A DNA stretch of 62,145 bases from an uncultured Oscillibacter sp. (lineage in GTDB: Bacteria; Bacillota; Clostridia; Oscillospirales; Oscillospiraceae), in contig CAJKKQ010000016.1 in the NCBI GenBank assembly GCA_905200545.1, forward strand, positions 1-62,145, given 5' to 3'. Positions 1 through 8,166 of this stretch are shown here, one piece after another. Position numbers and translations under genes: made by a program. Position 1 is the first letter of the stretch; each line of letters opens with the position of its first letter. The notes beneath the pieces were generated by a model. The model searched no databases, had not been told where the DNA came from, and worked only from the letters and a program-made list of their open reading frames with translations.

Positions 1-1543
1 AGCTCAGCTCGGAGATGTGGACCATGCCATCCACGCCGCCGATGTCCACGAACACACCGTAGGAGGTCATGGACTTGACGGTACCGGTGTAGTGCTTGCC
101 CACCTCGATGTTGGCCCAGACGGCCTCCTGCGCGGCCTTGCGGGCCTCGTCGGTGACGGAGCGGATGGAGCCAACCACCCGGCGGCGGGCACGGTTGACC
201 TCGGTGATGCGCAGCTGGACCTTCTGCTTGACCATAGCGGAGAGATCAGCGCCCCGGGGCTGGCCGCTCTGGGAAGCGGGAACGAACACCCGCACGCCCT
301 TGACGGACACCACGATGCCGCCCTTGTTCTCCTCGGTGACAACGCCCTCCAGGACAGTCTTGTCCTCCACGGCCTGCTCGATGTTCTCCCAGACCTTCAC
401 GGCGTCCAGACGCTTCTTGGACAGCTCGGCATAGCCCTCGATGTCGTTGACGCGGACGATGTAAGTCTCGATGGTATCGCCCACCTTGACGATATCCTCG
501 GGCTTGGCGTTGGGGTCGTCAGAAAGCTCGCTGAGCTTGATGTAGGCTGCCTGCTTGGCGCCCACATCCACCTGCACCTCGGTGGGGGTAATGGCCGTTA
601 CGACACCGGTGACCTTCTCTCCTGTATTTAAAGTTTTGAAAGACTGATTCAGTAATTCCTCGAAGGACTCCTCTTTGCCCTCGGCCGCTTTGATTTCTTC
701 ACTCATGGCTGCATATACCTCCTTAATGATGCCCGCAGGCGTGGAGGCACCGGCCGTAAGTCCAGCGGCCCGACACCCCCGGGCCCACCCCGTCGGAAGC
801 TCGTCCGCGTCTTCCACCTGGAACACGCGGGAGCACCTCTTGGAGCAGATCTCCGTCAGATGTCTGGTATTGGCACTTTTACGGTCTCCCACCACGACCA
901 TCACGTCCACTTTGCCGGCGATTTCCGCCGCCTCCGTCTGACGTTTTTGCGTAGCATCACATATTGTATCAAAGATTTTCGCGTTTGTACACTCTTTTTT
1001 TACGATTTCGCAAGAAGTTTCAAAAAGTTCACGAATGCAGGTGGTCTGGGCCACCACTGTCAGAGGGATCTCCCGACGGTGCGGATCCTCTGCCAGCCAG
1101 CGCTGTACGGCCTCCGGCCCGTCGAAGACCAGCGGGTGGCTGCACCAGCTGGCAACACCCACCACCTCCGGGTGGCTGGGCTCGCCGATGATCACCGGCT
1201 GGCGTCCCTCCGCCTCCGCCTGGGCCACCAGGCGCTGGATGCGGATGACATTGGGACAGGTGGCGTTGACACAGGTAACTCCCTGCCGCTCCAGATGGTC
1301 CAGCACGCTTTTGAGCTCCCCGTGGGAGCGGATCACCACGGTGTCCCCCGCCGTCAGGGCCGCCGGATCCGCCGTCTTGCGCACGCCTTTTTTCGCCAGA
1401 TCCTCCACCACGTGGGTGTTGTGGATCAGGTCTCCCAGCATCCAGCACTGCCCTGCCTCCCGGGCGGTGCGCTCCGCCAGTTCCACCGCCCGCTTGACGC
1501 CATAACAAAAGCCGGCGCTCCCGGCCAGAATCACATCATTCAC
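1..1543 (-). CDS. ispH-rpsA: Fused IspH (HMBPP reductase) - ribosomal protein S1, partial at left edge
   Basis: One uninterrupted frame of 514 visible codons encodes two proteins. Residues 1-279 are 4-hydroxy-3-methylbut-2-enyl diphosphate reductase, the last step of the MEP isoprenoid pathway. It shows the three iron-sulfur cysteine contexts GFCYGVKRAV near the start, NATCPN near residue 95, and CDATQKRQ near residue 195. From residue 280 (MSEEIKAAEG) the frame continues into ribosomal S1: one complete S1 repeat, a second, and the start of a third (GVFVDIGGVDGMVHISELS) before the window ends. The start is GTG at 1543, just overlapping the plsC stop, which suggests translational coupling. Fused IspH-S1 proteins are known in Clostridia. 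At the junction AAGGAGG (718-724) sits 11 nt before ATG 704-706, so S1 could also be made alone. Last gene of the cmk-plsC-ispH run. Confidence 0.93.
   Translation of the reverse strand, partial: MNDVILAGSAGFCYGVKRAVELAERTAREAGQCWMLGDLIHNTHVVEDLAKKGVRKTADPAALTAGDTVVIRSHGELKSVLDHLERQGVTCVNATCPNVIRIQRLVAQAEAEGRQPVIIGEPSHPEVVGVASWCSHPLVFDGPEAVQRWLAEDPHRREIPLTVVAQTTCIRELFETSCEIVKKECTNAKIFDTICDATQKRQTEAAEIAGKVDVMVVVGDRKSANTRHLTEICSKRCSRVFQVEDADELPTGWARGCRAAGLTAGASTPAGIIKEVYAAMSEEIKAAEGKEESFEELLNQSFKTLNTGEKVTGVVTAITPTEVQVDVGAKQAAYIKLSELSDDPNAKPEDIVKVGDTIETYIVRVNDIEGYAELSKKRLDAVKVWENIEQAVEDKTVLEGVVTEENKGGIVVSVKGVRVFVPASQSGQPRGADLSAMVKQKVQLRITEVNRARRRVVGSIRSVTDEARKAAQEAVWANIEVGKHYTGTVKSMTSYGVFVDIGGVDGMVHISELS
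718..724 (-). promoter_or_regulatory. Internal ribosome binding site at the IspH/S1 junction
   Basis: A perfect AAGGAGG lies inside the fused coding sequence, 11 nt upstream of the in-frame ATG at 704-706 that opens the S1 part (MSEEIK). The same bases encode lysine-glutamate near the end of IspH, so the match could be chance, but position and spacing fit an internal start yielding free S1. Confidence 0.5.
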
Positions 1544-2145
1544 AGCGGATGCTCCTCTCCCAGGGCGTAGGCCCGGCGCATCACCTCATTGGCGATCTGC
1601 TGGACCTCCTCCGCCGTTCCATGGCGCCCGGTATAGGTGGGACGGTAGGGTTCGCCGAAGATCAGACGGGTCTTGTGGAAGGGGCGCTTTTTTCCGTCCA
1701 CGAACACCGGAACGAAAATGGCGCCGGTGCGGATACCGATGACGGCCACGCCGCCTTTGATCTCCACGTCTCCTTCCTTCTCCACCCGGGTCCCCTCCGG
1801 GAATACCAGCAGGTTCTCCCCGTCCCGGATAGTCTTGATGGCAGTCTTGACGGAATTGATGTCAAAATTGCCGCGATCCACCGGGAAAGCTCCCAGCTTT
1901 CCCACAATGGGACCCAGTACCGGGATATGGAACAGGGAATCCTTGGCCATGATCCGCAGCCGGTAATTCACCGGCGTGGTGATGCCGATGAGGACGGGAT
2001 CCCAGTTGCTGGAGTGGTTGGCACACAGCAGTGCCCCGTGGGGAGGCAGGTGCTCCAGGCCCGACACCTCCAGCGGGTGGAGGATCCGTACCAGCGGGCC
2101 CAGAACATGCCAGACCACATTAAAAAATCGATTCAGGGGTTTCAT
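1540..2145 (-). CDS. plsC: 1-acyl-sn-glycerol-3-phosphate acyltransferase
   Basis: A 201-residue PlsC/LPLAT acyltransferase that makes phosphatidic acid by acylating lysophosphatidate at the membrane. The catalytic NHx4D motif is NHSSNWD at residues 43-49, and the substrate-binding EGTR motif is at 117-120 (VFPEGTR). The N-terminus has a hydrophobic stretch (VVWHVLGPLVRIL) fitting membrane association. Length is close to the short bacterial members of the family. Its start overlaps the end of cmk by 4 nt and its stop overlaps the ispH GTG, so it is the middle gene of a tightly coupled cmk-plsC-ispH/rpsA operon, an order common in Clostridia. Confidence 0.93.
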   Translation of the reverse strand: MKPLNRFFNVVWHVLGPLVRILHPLEVSGLEHLPPHGALLCANHSSNWDPVLIGITTPVNYRLRIMAKDSLFHIPVLGPIVGKLGAFPVDRGNFDINSVKTAIKTIRDGENLLVFPEGTRVEKEGDVEIKGGVAVIGIRTGAIFVPVFVDGKKRPFHKTRLIFGEPYRPTYTGRHGTAEEVQQIANEVMRRAYALGEEHPL

Positions 2146-2813
2146 AGCTTCTCCTTAATCAGCTTTTCCAGCGCATCCAGGCTGGCATCAAAGTCCAGCT
2201 GTGTGGTATCCACCCGCACAGCGTCCTCCGCCTGGCGCAGGGGCGCCACCGGGCGCTCCGTATCGTTTTTGTCCCGCTCCAGAATGTCGGAAAGGACCTG
2301 GTCGAAAGGCTGCGGGGTACCCCGCTGCTCCAGCTCCAGGCAGCGGCGGCGGGCCCGCTCTTCCGGCGTGGCGGTCAGGAAGATCTTCACATCCGCATTG
2401 GGAAGCACCACAGTGCCGATGTCCCGGCCGTCCATGATGACGCAGTGGCTCCGGGCCAGGGACCGCTGCATCTCCAGAAGATAGTCCCGGACGCAGGGGT
2501 GGGCGGACACCAGGGAGGCATAGCGGGACACCTCCGGCAGGCGGATGTCCTTCGTCACATCCTCCCCATCCAACATCATATGCTGCAGCCCGTCTTCTCC
2601 GTACCGGATCTCCAGGTGTACCTGATCCAGCATGGCCGCCACCGCGCCGGCATCCTTGGGATCCACACCGCTGCGCAGGGCCCGCAGGCCAATGGTCCGG
2701 TAAATGGCGCCGGTATCCACATAAACAAAACCCAGCCGCTCCGCCAGGCGCTTGGCCAGAGTGCTCTTCCCCGCGCCGGAGGGGCCGTCAATGGCGATAC
2801 TGACCGCTTTCAT
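2142..2813 (-). CDS. cmk: Cytidylate kinase
   Basis: Phosphorylates CMP/dCMP with ATP in pyrimidine nucleotide salvage. The P-loop GPSGAGKS is at residues 10-17 of a protein starting MKAVSIAIDG. DGRDIGTVV, typical of bacterial CMP kinases, and the basic lid segment ERARRRCLEL follow. The 223-residue length is normal. The ATG at 2813 was chosen over an in-frame ATG 33 nt upstream because the family begins about ten residues before the P-loop and an AAGGA element lies about 9 nt upstream. It overlaps plsC downstream and is itself close behind the flavoprotein gene, consistent with one transcript. Confidence 0.95.
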   Translation of the reverse strand: MKAVSIAIDGPSGAGKSTLAKRLAERLGFVYVDTGAIYRTIGLRALRSGVDPKDAGAVAAMLDQVHLEIRYGEDGLQHMMLDGEDVTKDIRLPEVSRYASLVSAHPCVRDYLLEMQRSLARSHCVIMDGRDIGTVVLPNADVKIFLTATPEERARRRCLELEQRGTPQPFDQVLSDILERDKNDTERPVAPLRQAEDAVRVDTTQLDFDASLDALEKLIKEKL

Positions 2814-2838
2814 GCTACATCCTTCTCTCATCATTCTC

Positions 2839-4068
2839 TCACGCACCGGCGGCGGAACGTCCTGCCGCGCGTCCGGTTGCCCAGGCGATCTGCAGGTTGA
2901 AACCGCCGGTATAGGCGTCTACATCCAGCAGTTCTCCTGCAAAGTATAAACCCTTTACAATTTTTGATTCCATTGTTGCAGGATTCACTTCCGACACCTT
3001 CACGCCTCCGGAAGTGACGATGGCATCCGTCACAGGGCAGGGCCCGGCGATCTCCACCGGGAAGTGCTTGAGCAGCACCAGCAGGCTCCGCCGCTGCTCC
3101 CGGGTGATATCGTGGACCTTCTGGTGGGGCGGGATGCCGCACTCCTCCACCACCACGGGGATCATCTTCTGGGGCAGCAGATCCCCTAATGCGTTGGCAA
3201 AGTCACTGTTGGCGTACTTCTCAAAATCCGACAGCAGCCGCTTGTCCAGGGTGGGCTCATTCAGCGCCGGCTTGAGATCAATCTCCAGCCGGTAGTGCTT
3301 TTTATCAAAGTACCGCATGTGGGCGGAGGCGGAGAGCACCAACGGCCCGCTGACGCCGAAATGGGTAAAGAGCATCTCACCGAAGTCAGTATAACACTTT
3401 TTGCCGTTTTCCAGCACCGTGAGCTGCACGTTCCGCAAACTCAGCCCCTGCATCCGTGCACAGCGGTGCCCCTGCTCCCGCAGGGGCACCAGGGACCCCC
3501 GCAGAGGCGTCACCGTGTGCCCGGCCTGGGCGGCCATCCGGTGCCCCTCCCCGGTGGAGCCGGTGGCGGGATAGCTGACGCCGCCGGTAGCCAGGATCAC
3601 CGCGTCGGCGGGATAGTCCCCCCGCTCTCCCCGGACGCCCCGGACTGCCTCCTCCGCGATATCCAATGACACCGCCCGATCCCGGACCAGGTGCACTTTC
3701 AGTCGTTTCAGCCGCCGCTCCAGGGCTCCGCTGATGTCAAAGGCCCGGTCGCTGACCGGGAACACCCGGTTGCCCCGCTCCGTTTTCAGCGGGACGCCCA
3801 GAGCCTCAAAAAAAGCCATAGCATCCCGCCCATCAAAGTCAGAAAAGTCGCTGTAAAGGAATTTTCCATTACGCGGTATGTTGGCCATCAGCCCCTGTAT
3901 GTCCGCGTTGTTGGTAACGTTGCACCGGCCCTTTCCAGTGATATTGAGCTTTTTGCCCAGCCGCTCGTTGGGCTCCAGCAGCGTCACCTGGGCCCCCTGC
4001 TCCGCAGCGCAGATGGCGGCCATCATGCCGGCGGCACCGCCGCCTACTACCGTAATGCGCTTACTCAT
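2839..4068 (-). CDS. BaiN/HI0933-family NAD(P)/FAD-dependent oxidoreductase
   Basis: A 409-residue flavoprotein of the HI0933/YhiN (BaiN-like) family. The N-terminal Rossmann motif VVGGGAAGMMAA is at residues 7-18, the family signature GKGRCNVTNN follows near residue 50, and VILATGGVSYPATGSTGEGH near the middle is the second FAD-contacting block. The C-terminus GLYFAGELLDVDAYTGGFNLQ is the usual closing FAD motif. Its physiological substrate is unsettled; the name BaiN comes from bile acid work and should not be taken as proof of activity here. Start ATG 4068 overlaps the end of the rpiR-type gene by 8 nt, with GGAAGG six bases upstream. Close relatives commonly sit next to cmk in Clostridia. 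Confidence 0.9.
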   Translation of the reverse strand: MSKRITVVGGGAAGMMAAICAAEQGAQVTLLEPNERLGKKLNITGKGRCNVTNNADIQGLMANIPRNGKFLYSDFSDFDGRDAMAFFEALGVPLKTERGNRVFPVSDRAFDISGALERRLKRLKVHLVRDRAVSLDIAEEAVRGVRGERGDYPADAVILATGGVSYPATGSTGEGHRMAAQAGHTVTPLRGSLVPLREQGHRCARMQGLSLRNVQLTVLENGKKCYTDFGEMLFTHFGVSGPLVLSASAHMRYFDKKHYRLEIDLKPALNEPTLDKRLLSDFEKYANSDFANALGDLLPQKMIPVVVEECGIPPHQKVHDITREQRRSLLVLLKHFPVEIAGPCPVTDAIVTSGGVKVSEVNPATMESKIVKGLYFAGELLDVDAYTGGFNLQIAWATGRAAGRSAAGA

Positions 4069-4927
4069 CGTCCACCTTCCCGAATACGCCGTAGGCGTTC
4101 CAGATATCCTCCAGCTCTGCGAAGGTCCGGGAGACATCGGTGCCCAGTCGGTAGCCCACGGCAATCAGCAGGGCGTTCACCAGAGACAGCGGGGCCACCA
4201 TGGAGTCCACGAAGGAGATCATTTCGCAGGGGGCCAGCAGCGCCGCGTCGGAGAGCTGGTACACCGGGGAGAGCATATTGTCCGTAATGGCCACGATGGT
4301 GGCACCCCGGTCCTGGGCAAACTTCACGGTGTTCATGGTGACATTGGAGTACCGGGGGAAGCTGATGGCGATCATCACATCCCCGGGGCCCACCCGAAGC
4401 AGCTGCTCGAAGATCTCTCCGGCGGCGTTGGACTGTACCAGCGTCACGTTCTCAAAGAGCAGGTGCATGTAAAAATTCAGGTATCCAGCCACATAAGAGG
4501 ACGAGCGCACACCCAGAATATAAATGTGGCGGGCCTCCATGATCTTGTCCACCACCCGGTCAAACTCCTTACGGTCGGCCTCTCCCACCATCATCCGCAG
4601 CTTGTCCATGTCAGACTGTACCACGGCGGAAAGCAGGTCCTGTCCGGAGAGCAGGTCCCCCGCCGCCTGGATCCGCTGGGTGGAGGTCAGACGGCTGCGG
4701 ATCATCTCCTGCAGCGCCCGCTGCATGCTGGGATAGCCGTCGTACCCCAGCTCCGAGGCAAAGCGTACCACGGTGGATTCACTGACGCCCACCTTGGTGC
4801 CCAGCTTGCTGGCAGTCATAAAGGCCGCCTTGTCGTAATTTTGCAGAATGTAATTGGCGATCCGCTTTTGCCCCTTGGAAAAGCCGGCCATGCCGCTTTC
4901 AATGGTATGCAGGATACTCTTTGCCAC
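4061..4927 (-). CDS. MurR/RpiR family transcriptional regulator
   Basis: The N-terminal half is an RpiR-type helix-turn-helix (TASKLGTKVGVSESTVVRFASELGYDGY) and the C-terminal half a SIS domain (IYILGVRSSSYVAGYLNFY; VMIAISFPRYSNVTMNTVKFA) that binds phosphosugars in this family. Length is 288 residues from GTG 4927, matching the family. GTG 4927 is chosen because GGAGG lies 8 nt upstream; the ATG at 4945 has no good site and would place that GGAGG inside the gene. Its stop overlaps the next gene. No sugar gene is adjacent, so the regulated target is unknown. Confidence 0.87.
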   Translation of the reverse strand: MAKSILHTIESGMAGFSKGQKRIANYILQNYDKAAFMTASKLGTKVGVSESTVVRFASELGYDGYPSMQRALQEMIRSRLTSTQRIQAAGDLLSGQDLLSAVVQSDMDKLRMMVGEADRKEFDRVVDKIMEARHIYILGVRSSSYVAGYLNFYMHLLFENVTLVQSNAAGEIFEQLLRVGPGDVMIAISFPRYSNVTMNTVKFAQDRGATIVAITDNMLSPVYQLSDAALLAPCEMISFVDSMVAPLSLVNALLIAVGYRLGTDVSRTFAELEDIWNAYGVFGKVDDE

Positions 4928-5158
4928 GTTCGTTCCCTCCGTCATCTTCGCTGGAGCGCCGCCGGTCATCCGGGCAGCCCTCTCACCGTAGGACGCCACT
5001 TCATCCGCTGCGTCCTCCGGCCGCTGATCAGGTGTGTATTATACCATACCCCGCTGCCGATTCCAATGGTTTTTGCAGGATTTTTGTCGAATCCTGCAAG
5101 TTTTCCATCGTCCTTCAAAAAGAGAACCGGCGCGGTGCCCTCCAGAGGCCCGCGCCGG

Positions 5159-5866
5159 TCAGTCCCGTGCCAGGGCACGGTATTCATCTTCTGTTAAGTA
5201 TCTCCACTTGCCTACTCCCAGCGTTCCAAGCTCCAGGGTATGTTCCCGGATGCGCTGGAGGCGCTTCACCGTGACGCCGCAGGCACTGCACATCCGCCGT
5301 ACCTGCCGGTTTTTCCCCTCGTGGATGGTGATGGTCAGCTCCGCCGTACCGCCCGTCCGGCGCAGCACCTCCACCCGGGCGGGGGCGATGGGCTCTCCCT
5401 CCAGCTCCCGCATGGCCCGCAGCCGGTCCTCCACACCGGAGACCCGGCCGTACACCCACACCCGGTAGGTCTTGTCCACCTGGTGACGGGGATGGAGCAG
5501 CCGCTCCGTCAGGGCACCGTCGTTGGTCAGCAGCAGCAGCCCCTCGGAGTCCAGATCCAGCCGGCCCACCGGATAGACCCGCACGCCGCACTCCGCCACC
5601 AGATCGGCAACCGTGGGCCGCCCCTTCTCATCGGAGAGGGTGGAGACGTAGCCACGTGGCTTGTTGAGCATCAGGCACACCGTCTCCGGCCTGGCGGAGA
5701 GGGGCTGCCCGTCCACCCGAATGTCGTCCCGATCCAGGTCCGCCCGCTGCCCCAGCTGCGCGGGGACGCCATTGACCGTCACCCGCCCGGCAGTGATATA
5801 ACCCTCCGCCGTCCGGCGGGAACACACCCCCGCAGCGGACAGCAGCTTTTGGATCCGTTCTTCCAT
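5159..5866 (-). CDS. rluB: Pseudouridine synthase, RsuA/RluB family
   Basis: A 235-residue enzyme that isomerises uridine to pseudouridine in ribosomal RNA. An S4 RNA-binding domain occupies residues 1-60 (QKLLSAAGVCSRRTAEGYI). The catalytic GRLDLDSEGLLLLTNDG is at 101-117 with Asp104 as the expected nucleophile, and LNKPRGYVST at 67-76 is the conserved KPxG block. GKNRQVRRMCSACG near the end is typical of the RsuA/RluB branch. GGAGG stands 5 nt before the ATG. RluB (23S) is more likely than RsuA (16S) because of the scpAB-gerW-dacF-rluB order, but the rRNA target cannot be told from sequence alone. Confidence 0.88.
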   Translation of the reverse strand: MEERIQKLLSAAGVCSRRTAEGYITAGRVTVNGVPAQLGQRADLDRDDIRVDGQPLSARPETVCLMLNKPRGYVSTLSDEKGRPTVADLVAECGVRVYPVGRLDLDSEGLLLLTNDGALTERLLHPRHQVDKTYRVWVYGRVSGVEDRLRAMRELEGEPIAPARVEVLRRTGGTAELTITIHEGKNRQVRRMCSACGVTVKRLQRIREHTLELGTLGVGKWRYLTEDEYRALARD

Positions 5867-5885
5867 ACATCCTCCCTGCCCCCCG

Positions 5886-6986
5886 TCATCCCGGGAGACC
5901 CGCTTTCAAAAGGCCCATGGCCGGAGCCAGGGCCGGGGCCACATCCGCCCCGCAAAGGAGCGTCACCCGCCCCACTTCCCTGCCGTTTACGGTGAAGACC
6001 GCCTCTCCCACCGCCGTTCCGGCGGTGACCGGGGCCGTCAGGGGCTCATCCACCTGCAGCTGTGTCTCCAGCGTCTCCCCCTGGGCCAGAGGCCAGGCAA
6101 AGCTCTCCGCCGCCACCAGAGGGACTTGGGCCTCCTCTCCGCCCTCTACCCGGGCGGAGCCTACGGTCTTCCCCAGCACCGCCGCCCGTTTGGCGGGATA
6201 GGCGGAAAAGCCGTAGTCGTAAAGGGCCTGGTGATCCGCCCAGTCGTTGCCGTCCTGGAGCGTCACCGCCACCAGCCGCTGCCCGTTCCGCTCCGCGCAG
6301 GACACCAGGGTCCGCCCCGCCGCCTGGGTATAGCCGGTCTTGAGGCCGATGCACCCCTCCACCCAGCTCAGAAGCTTATTGTGGTTGGTCATGGTGCGCC
6401 CCCCGATGGTAATGCTTTTGGTGGAGGCGATCCGCACCAGAGTCTCATTGTTCACCGCCGCGCAGGCAAGGCGCGCCATGTCCCGGGCGGTGGAATAGTG
6501 CTTCTCATCGTCCAGGCCGTTGGGATTGGCAAAGGAGGAACCCGTCATGCCCAGCTCCGCCGCCATGGCGTTCATCCGCTGTGCAAAGGCCTCCACGCTG
6601 CCGGATACTGCCTCGGCGATGGCCACCGCCGCGTCGTTTCCGGAGCAGAGCATCAATCCATAGAGCAGGGTTTCCAGCGTCAGCTTTTCCCCCTCCTTGA
6701 GGTACATGGAGGACCCCTCCGTATAGGCCGCCTCCCGGCTGACCGTCACCGTCTGGGAGAGGTCTCCCTCCTCAATGGCCACCAGGGCCGTCAGGATCTT
6801 GGTGGTACTGGCGATCAGCATTTTTGCGTCGGCGTTGTGCTCATAGAGTACCCGCCCGCTGTCCACATCCACCAAAATGGCGGAGGTGGCAGACGTACTC
6901 ACCGCCTCCGCCCGGAGTGGGAAGGCCCAGAGAACCACCCACACCGCCAGGGCGCAGGCGGCGGTTTTCTTCAGAAGATCCGACAA
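5886..6986 (-). CDS. D-alanyl-D-alanine carboxypeptidase (DacF-like, S11 family)
   Basis: An exported penicillin-binding protein that trims the terminal D-Ala of peptidoglycan stem peptides. Residues 5-28 form a signal peptide (hydrophobic core ALAVWVVLWAF). Active-site motifs are SxxK at 60-63 (STTK), SGN at 115-117 and KTG at 216-218. A C-terminal beta-rich domain follows, with no clear amphipathic anchor. The start is a TTG at 6986 with GAGGTG upstream; the nearby ATG is out of frame. The position beside gerW and ytfI-like genes fits DacF, which acts on spore cortex or prespore wall, though vegetative DacA is possible. Confidence 0.9.
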   Translation of the reverse strand: MSDLLKKTAACALAVWVVLWAFPLRAEAVSTSATSAILVDVDSGRVLYEHNADAKMLIASTTKILTALVAIEEGDLSQTVTVSREAAYTEGSSMYLKEGEKLTLETLLYGLMLCSGNDAAVAIAEAVSGSVEAFAQRMNAMAAELGMTGSSFANPNGLDDEKHYSTARDMARLACAAVNNETLVRIASTKSITIGGRTMTNHNKLLSWVEGCIGLKTGYTQAAGRTLVSCAERNGQRLVAVTLQDGNDWADHQALYDYGFSAYPAKRAAVLGKTVGSARVEGGEEAQVPLVAAESFAWPLAQGETLETQLQVDEPLTAPVTAGTAVGEAVFTVNGREVGRVTLLCGADVAPALAPAMGLLKAGLPG

Positions 6987-7028
6987 ATTCCATCACCTCA
7001 TAACCGGGATGATGGTAGTATACCCCCC

Positions 7029-7436
7029 TCAGCAGGGTTCTTTTTCTTCTTTTTTGTCGAGATATTTTTCCACTTTTTCCAGCAGATCCGGCACCATGTC
7101 GATGACCCGGTCCACCGTAGTGGCCGGGGGCACCGCCACAGGCAGCACCCGGGTGTTCCCCTCCCGGATCACCAAAAACGCCACCGGATCGATGCGCACG
7201 CCGGCGGCGCTGCCGCCGCCGAAATTCTCCTTGGGGGTGGTTTTGCCGTAATCGGCTCCGCCGGAGCCAAAGCCGAAGCTGACCTTGGAAATGGGAATCA
7301 GGGTCACGCCGTCCGGCGTGGTGATGGGCTGGCCCACGATGGTATTGGTGTCCACCATCTCCCGGATGCGGTCCATAGTGGACTGCATCAGGTCGTTGAG
7401 GGGATGGCGCTTGCTGTTCTCAGCAGGATTTTCCAT
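7029..7436 (-). CDS. gerW: GerW family sporulation protein (YtfJ)
   Basis: A 135-residue member of the GerW/YtfJ family, linked in Bacillus subtilis to spore germination with L-alanine. It carries the family signature TLIPISKVSFGFGSGGADYG near residues 50-70, followed by a glycine-rich GGGSAAGVRIDPVAFLVI segment and a charged C-terminal tail (KVEKYLDKKEEKEPC). An AAAGGA element precedes the ATG. It directly follows the DUF2953 (YtfI-like) gene, the same pairing as ytfI-ytfJ in Bacillus, which supports the assignment. Confidence 0.92.
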   Translation of the reverse strand: MENPAENSKRHPLNDLMQSTMDRIREMVDTNTIVGQPITTPDGVTLIPISKVSFGFGSGGADYGKTTPKENFGGGSAAGVRIDPVAFLVIREGNTRVLPVAVPPATTVDRVIDMVPDLLEKVEKYLDKKEEKEPC

Positions 7437-7457
7437 AGCGATTCGTCCTTTCTGTTC

Positions 7458-8132
7458 TCAGGCTGCGGCAGTTTTTTCCGCCGCGGGCGCCTCGCGGCGC
7501 AGGCTGTTCTGATACCAACGGATAGCCGGCACACCGGCACCCAGGGCAATGGCCACCAGGGCACCCAGCCGGACCTGCACCCCCACCGAGAGCCGCAGCT
7601 GCGGCTGTGGGGTGTCGAAATCGATCCCAATGTGGATGTGGGGATCCGGGATCTCCAGGAGCTGCTCCAGCACCGGCATCCCCGACCAGACGACCCCCTG
7701 GGCCAGTCCGTAGAGCTCCGCCCCCTCTGGCGGGTCATCCGCAGCGCCGATGGTCAGCGACACATCCAGCGGATCCACCCGCACAGATTTCCGCAGGCGG
7801 GACAGAGCCCTGCGCACGGGAGGCCACACCTCCCGGTAAGCCGAGCGCAGCAGCTCCGGCGTCACCTTGGGGAAAGCGGTGTTTTTCTCCGCTGCCCCGG
7901 AGGATTCTTTTTTCTGTTTCTTCGGCTTCTCCGCCGGCTTCTCCGCCGGCTTCTCCGCCGGCTTCTTCTCCGGTTTTTCCGCCTTTGGCGGATAGAGCTG
8001 GAACCGCAGGGGGCCTACCCGGGCCCGCACCTGCCAGTCCTCCTCCGCCCTCCGGACCTGCACCCCCAGCCACAGCCGGCTCAGCAGGATCAATACCAGG
8101 AGCACACCGCCGAACACCCAAAGGGCCGTCAA
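7458..8132 (-). CDS. DUF2953 domain protein (YtfI-like)
   Basis: A 224-residue protein with one N-terminal membrane segment (WVFGGVLLVLILLSRLW, residues 5-21) and the DUF2953 domain (VSLTIGAADDPPEGAELYG; HIHIGIDFDTP). Between them lies a lysine-proline-rich linker with PAEK repeats (residues 58-70). A second hydrophobic segment (LGALVAIALGAGVPAI) is near the C-terminus. Function is unknown, but the pairing with gerW points to the spore membrane or germination. The start is TTG 8132 with GGAGG 9 nt upstream; no in-frame ATG lies near. Confidence 0.85.
   Translation of the reverse strand: MTALWVFGGVLLVLILLSRLWLGVQVRRAEEDWQVRARVGPLRFQLYPPKAEKPEKKPAEKPAEKPAEKPKKQKKESSGAAEKNTAFPKVTPELLRSAYREVWPPVRRALSRLRKSVRVDPLDVSLTIGAADDPPEGAELYGLAQGVVWSGMPVLEQLLEIPDPHIHIGIDFDTPQPQLRLSVGVQVRLGALVAIALGAGVPAIRWYQNSLRREAPAAEKTAAA
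7927..7971. repeat. 12-bp tandem repeat in the DUF2953 gene
   Basis: Three perfect copies of TTCTCCGCCGGC (7927-7938, 7939-7950, 7951-7962) followed by a degenerate copy. On the minus strand they encode the PAEK repeats of the linker. The 12-nt unit keeps frame, so copy-number change would lengthen or shorten the linker by four residues. Confidence 0.9.
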
Positions 8133-8166
8133 GGGCCGTCACCTCCCAACTGCGCTGCGCATCCCG

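Noticed and set aside
4925..4945. ATG 4945 as start of the RpiR gene
   Set aside because: It lacks a ribosome site, while GTG 4927 has GGAGG at 8 nt and gives the usual family length.
7927..7971. CRISPR-like repeat
   Set aside because: Repeats are contiguous 12-mers within a coding frame, with no spacers.
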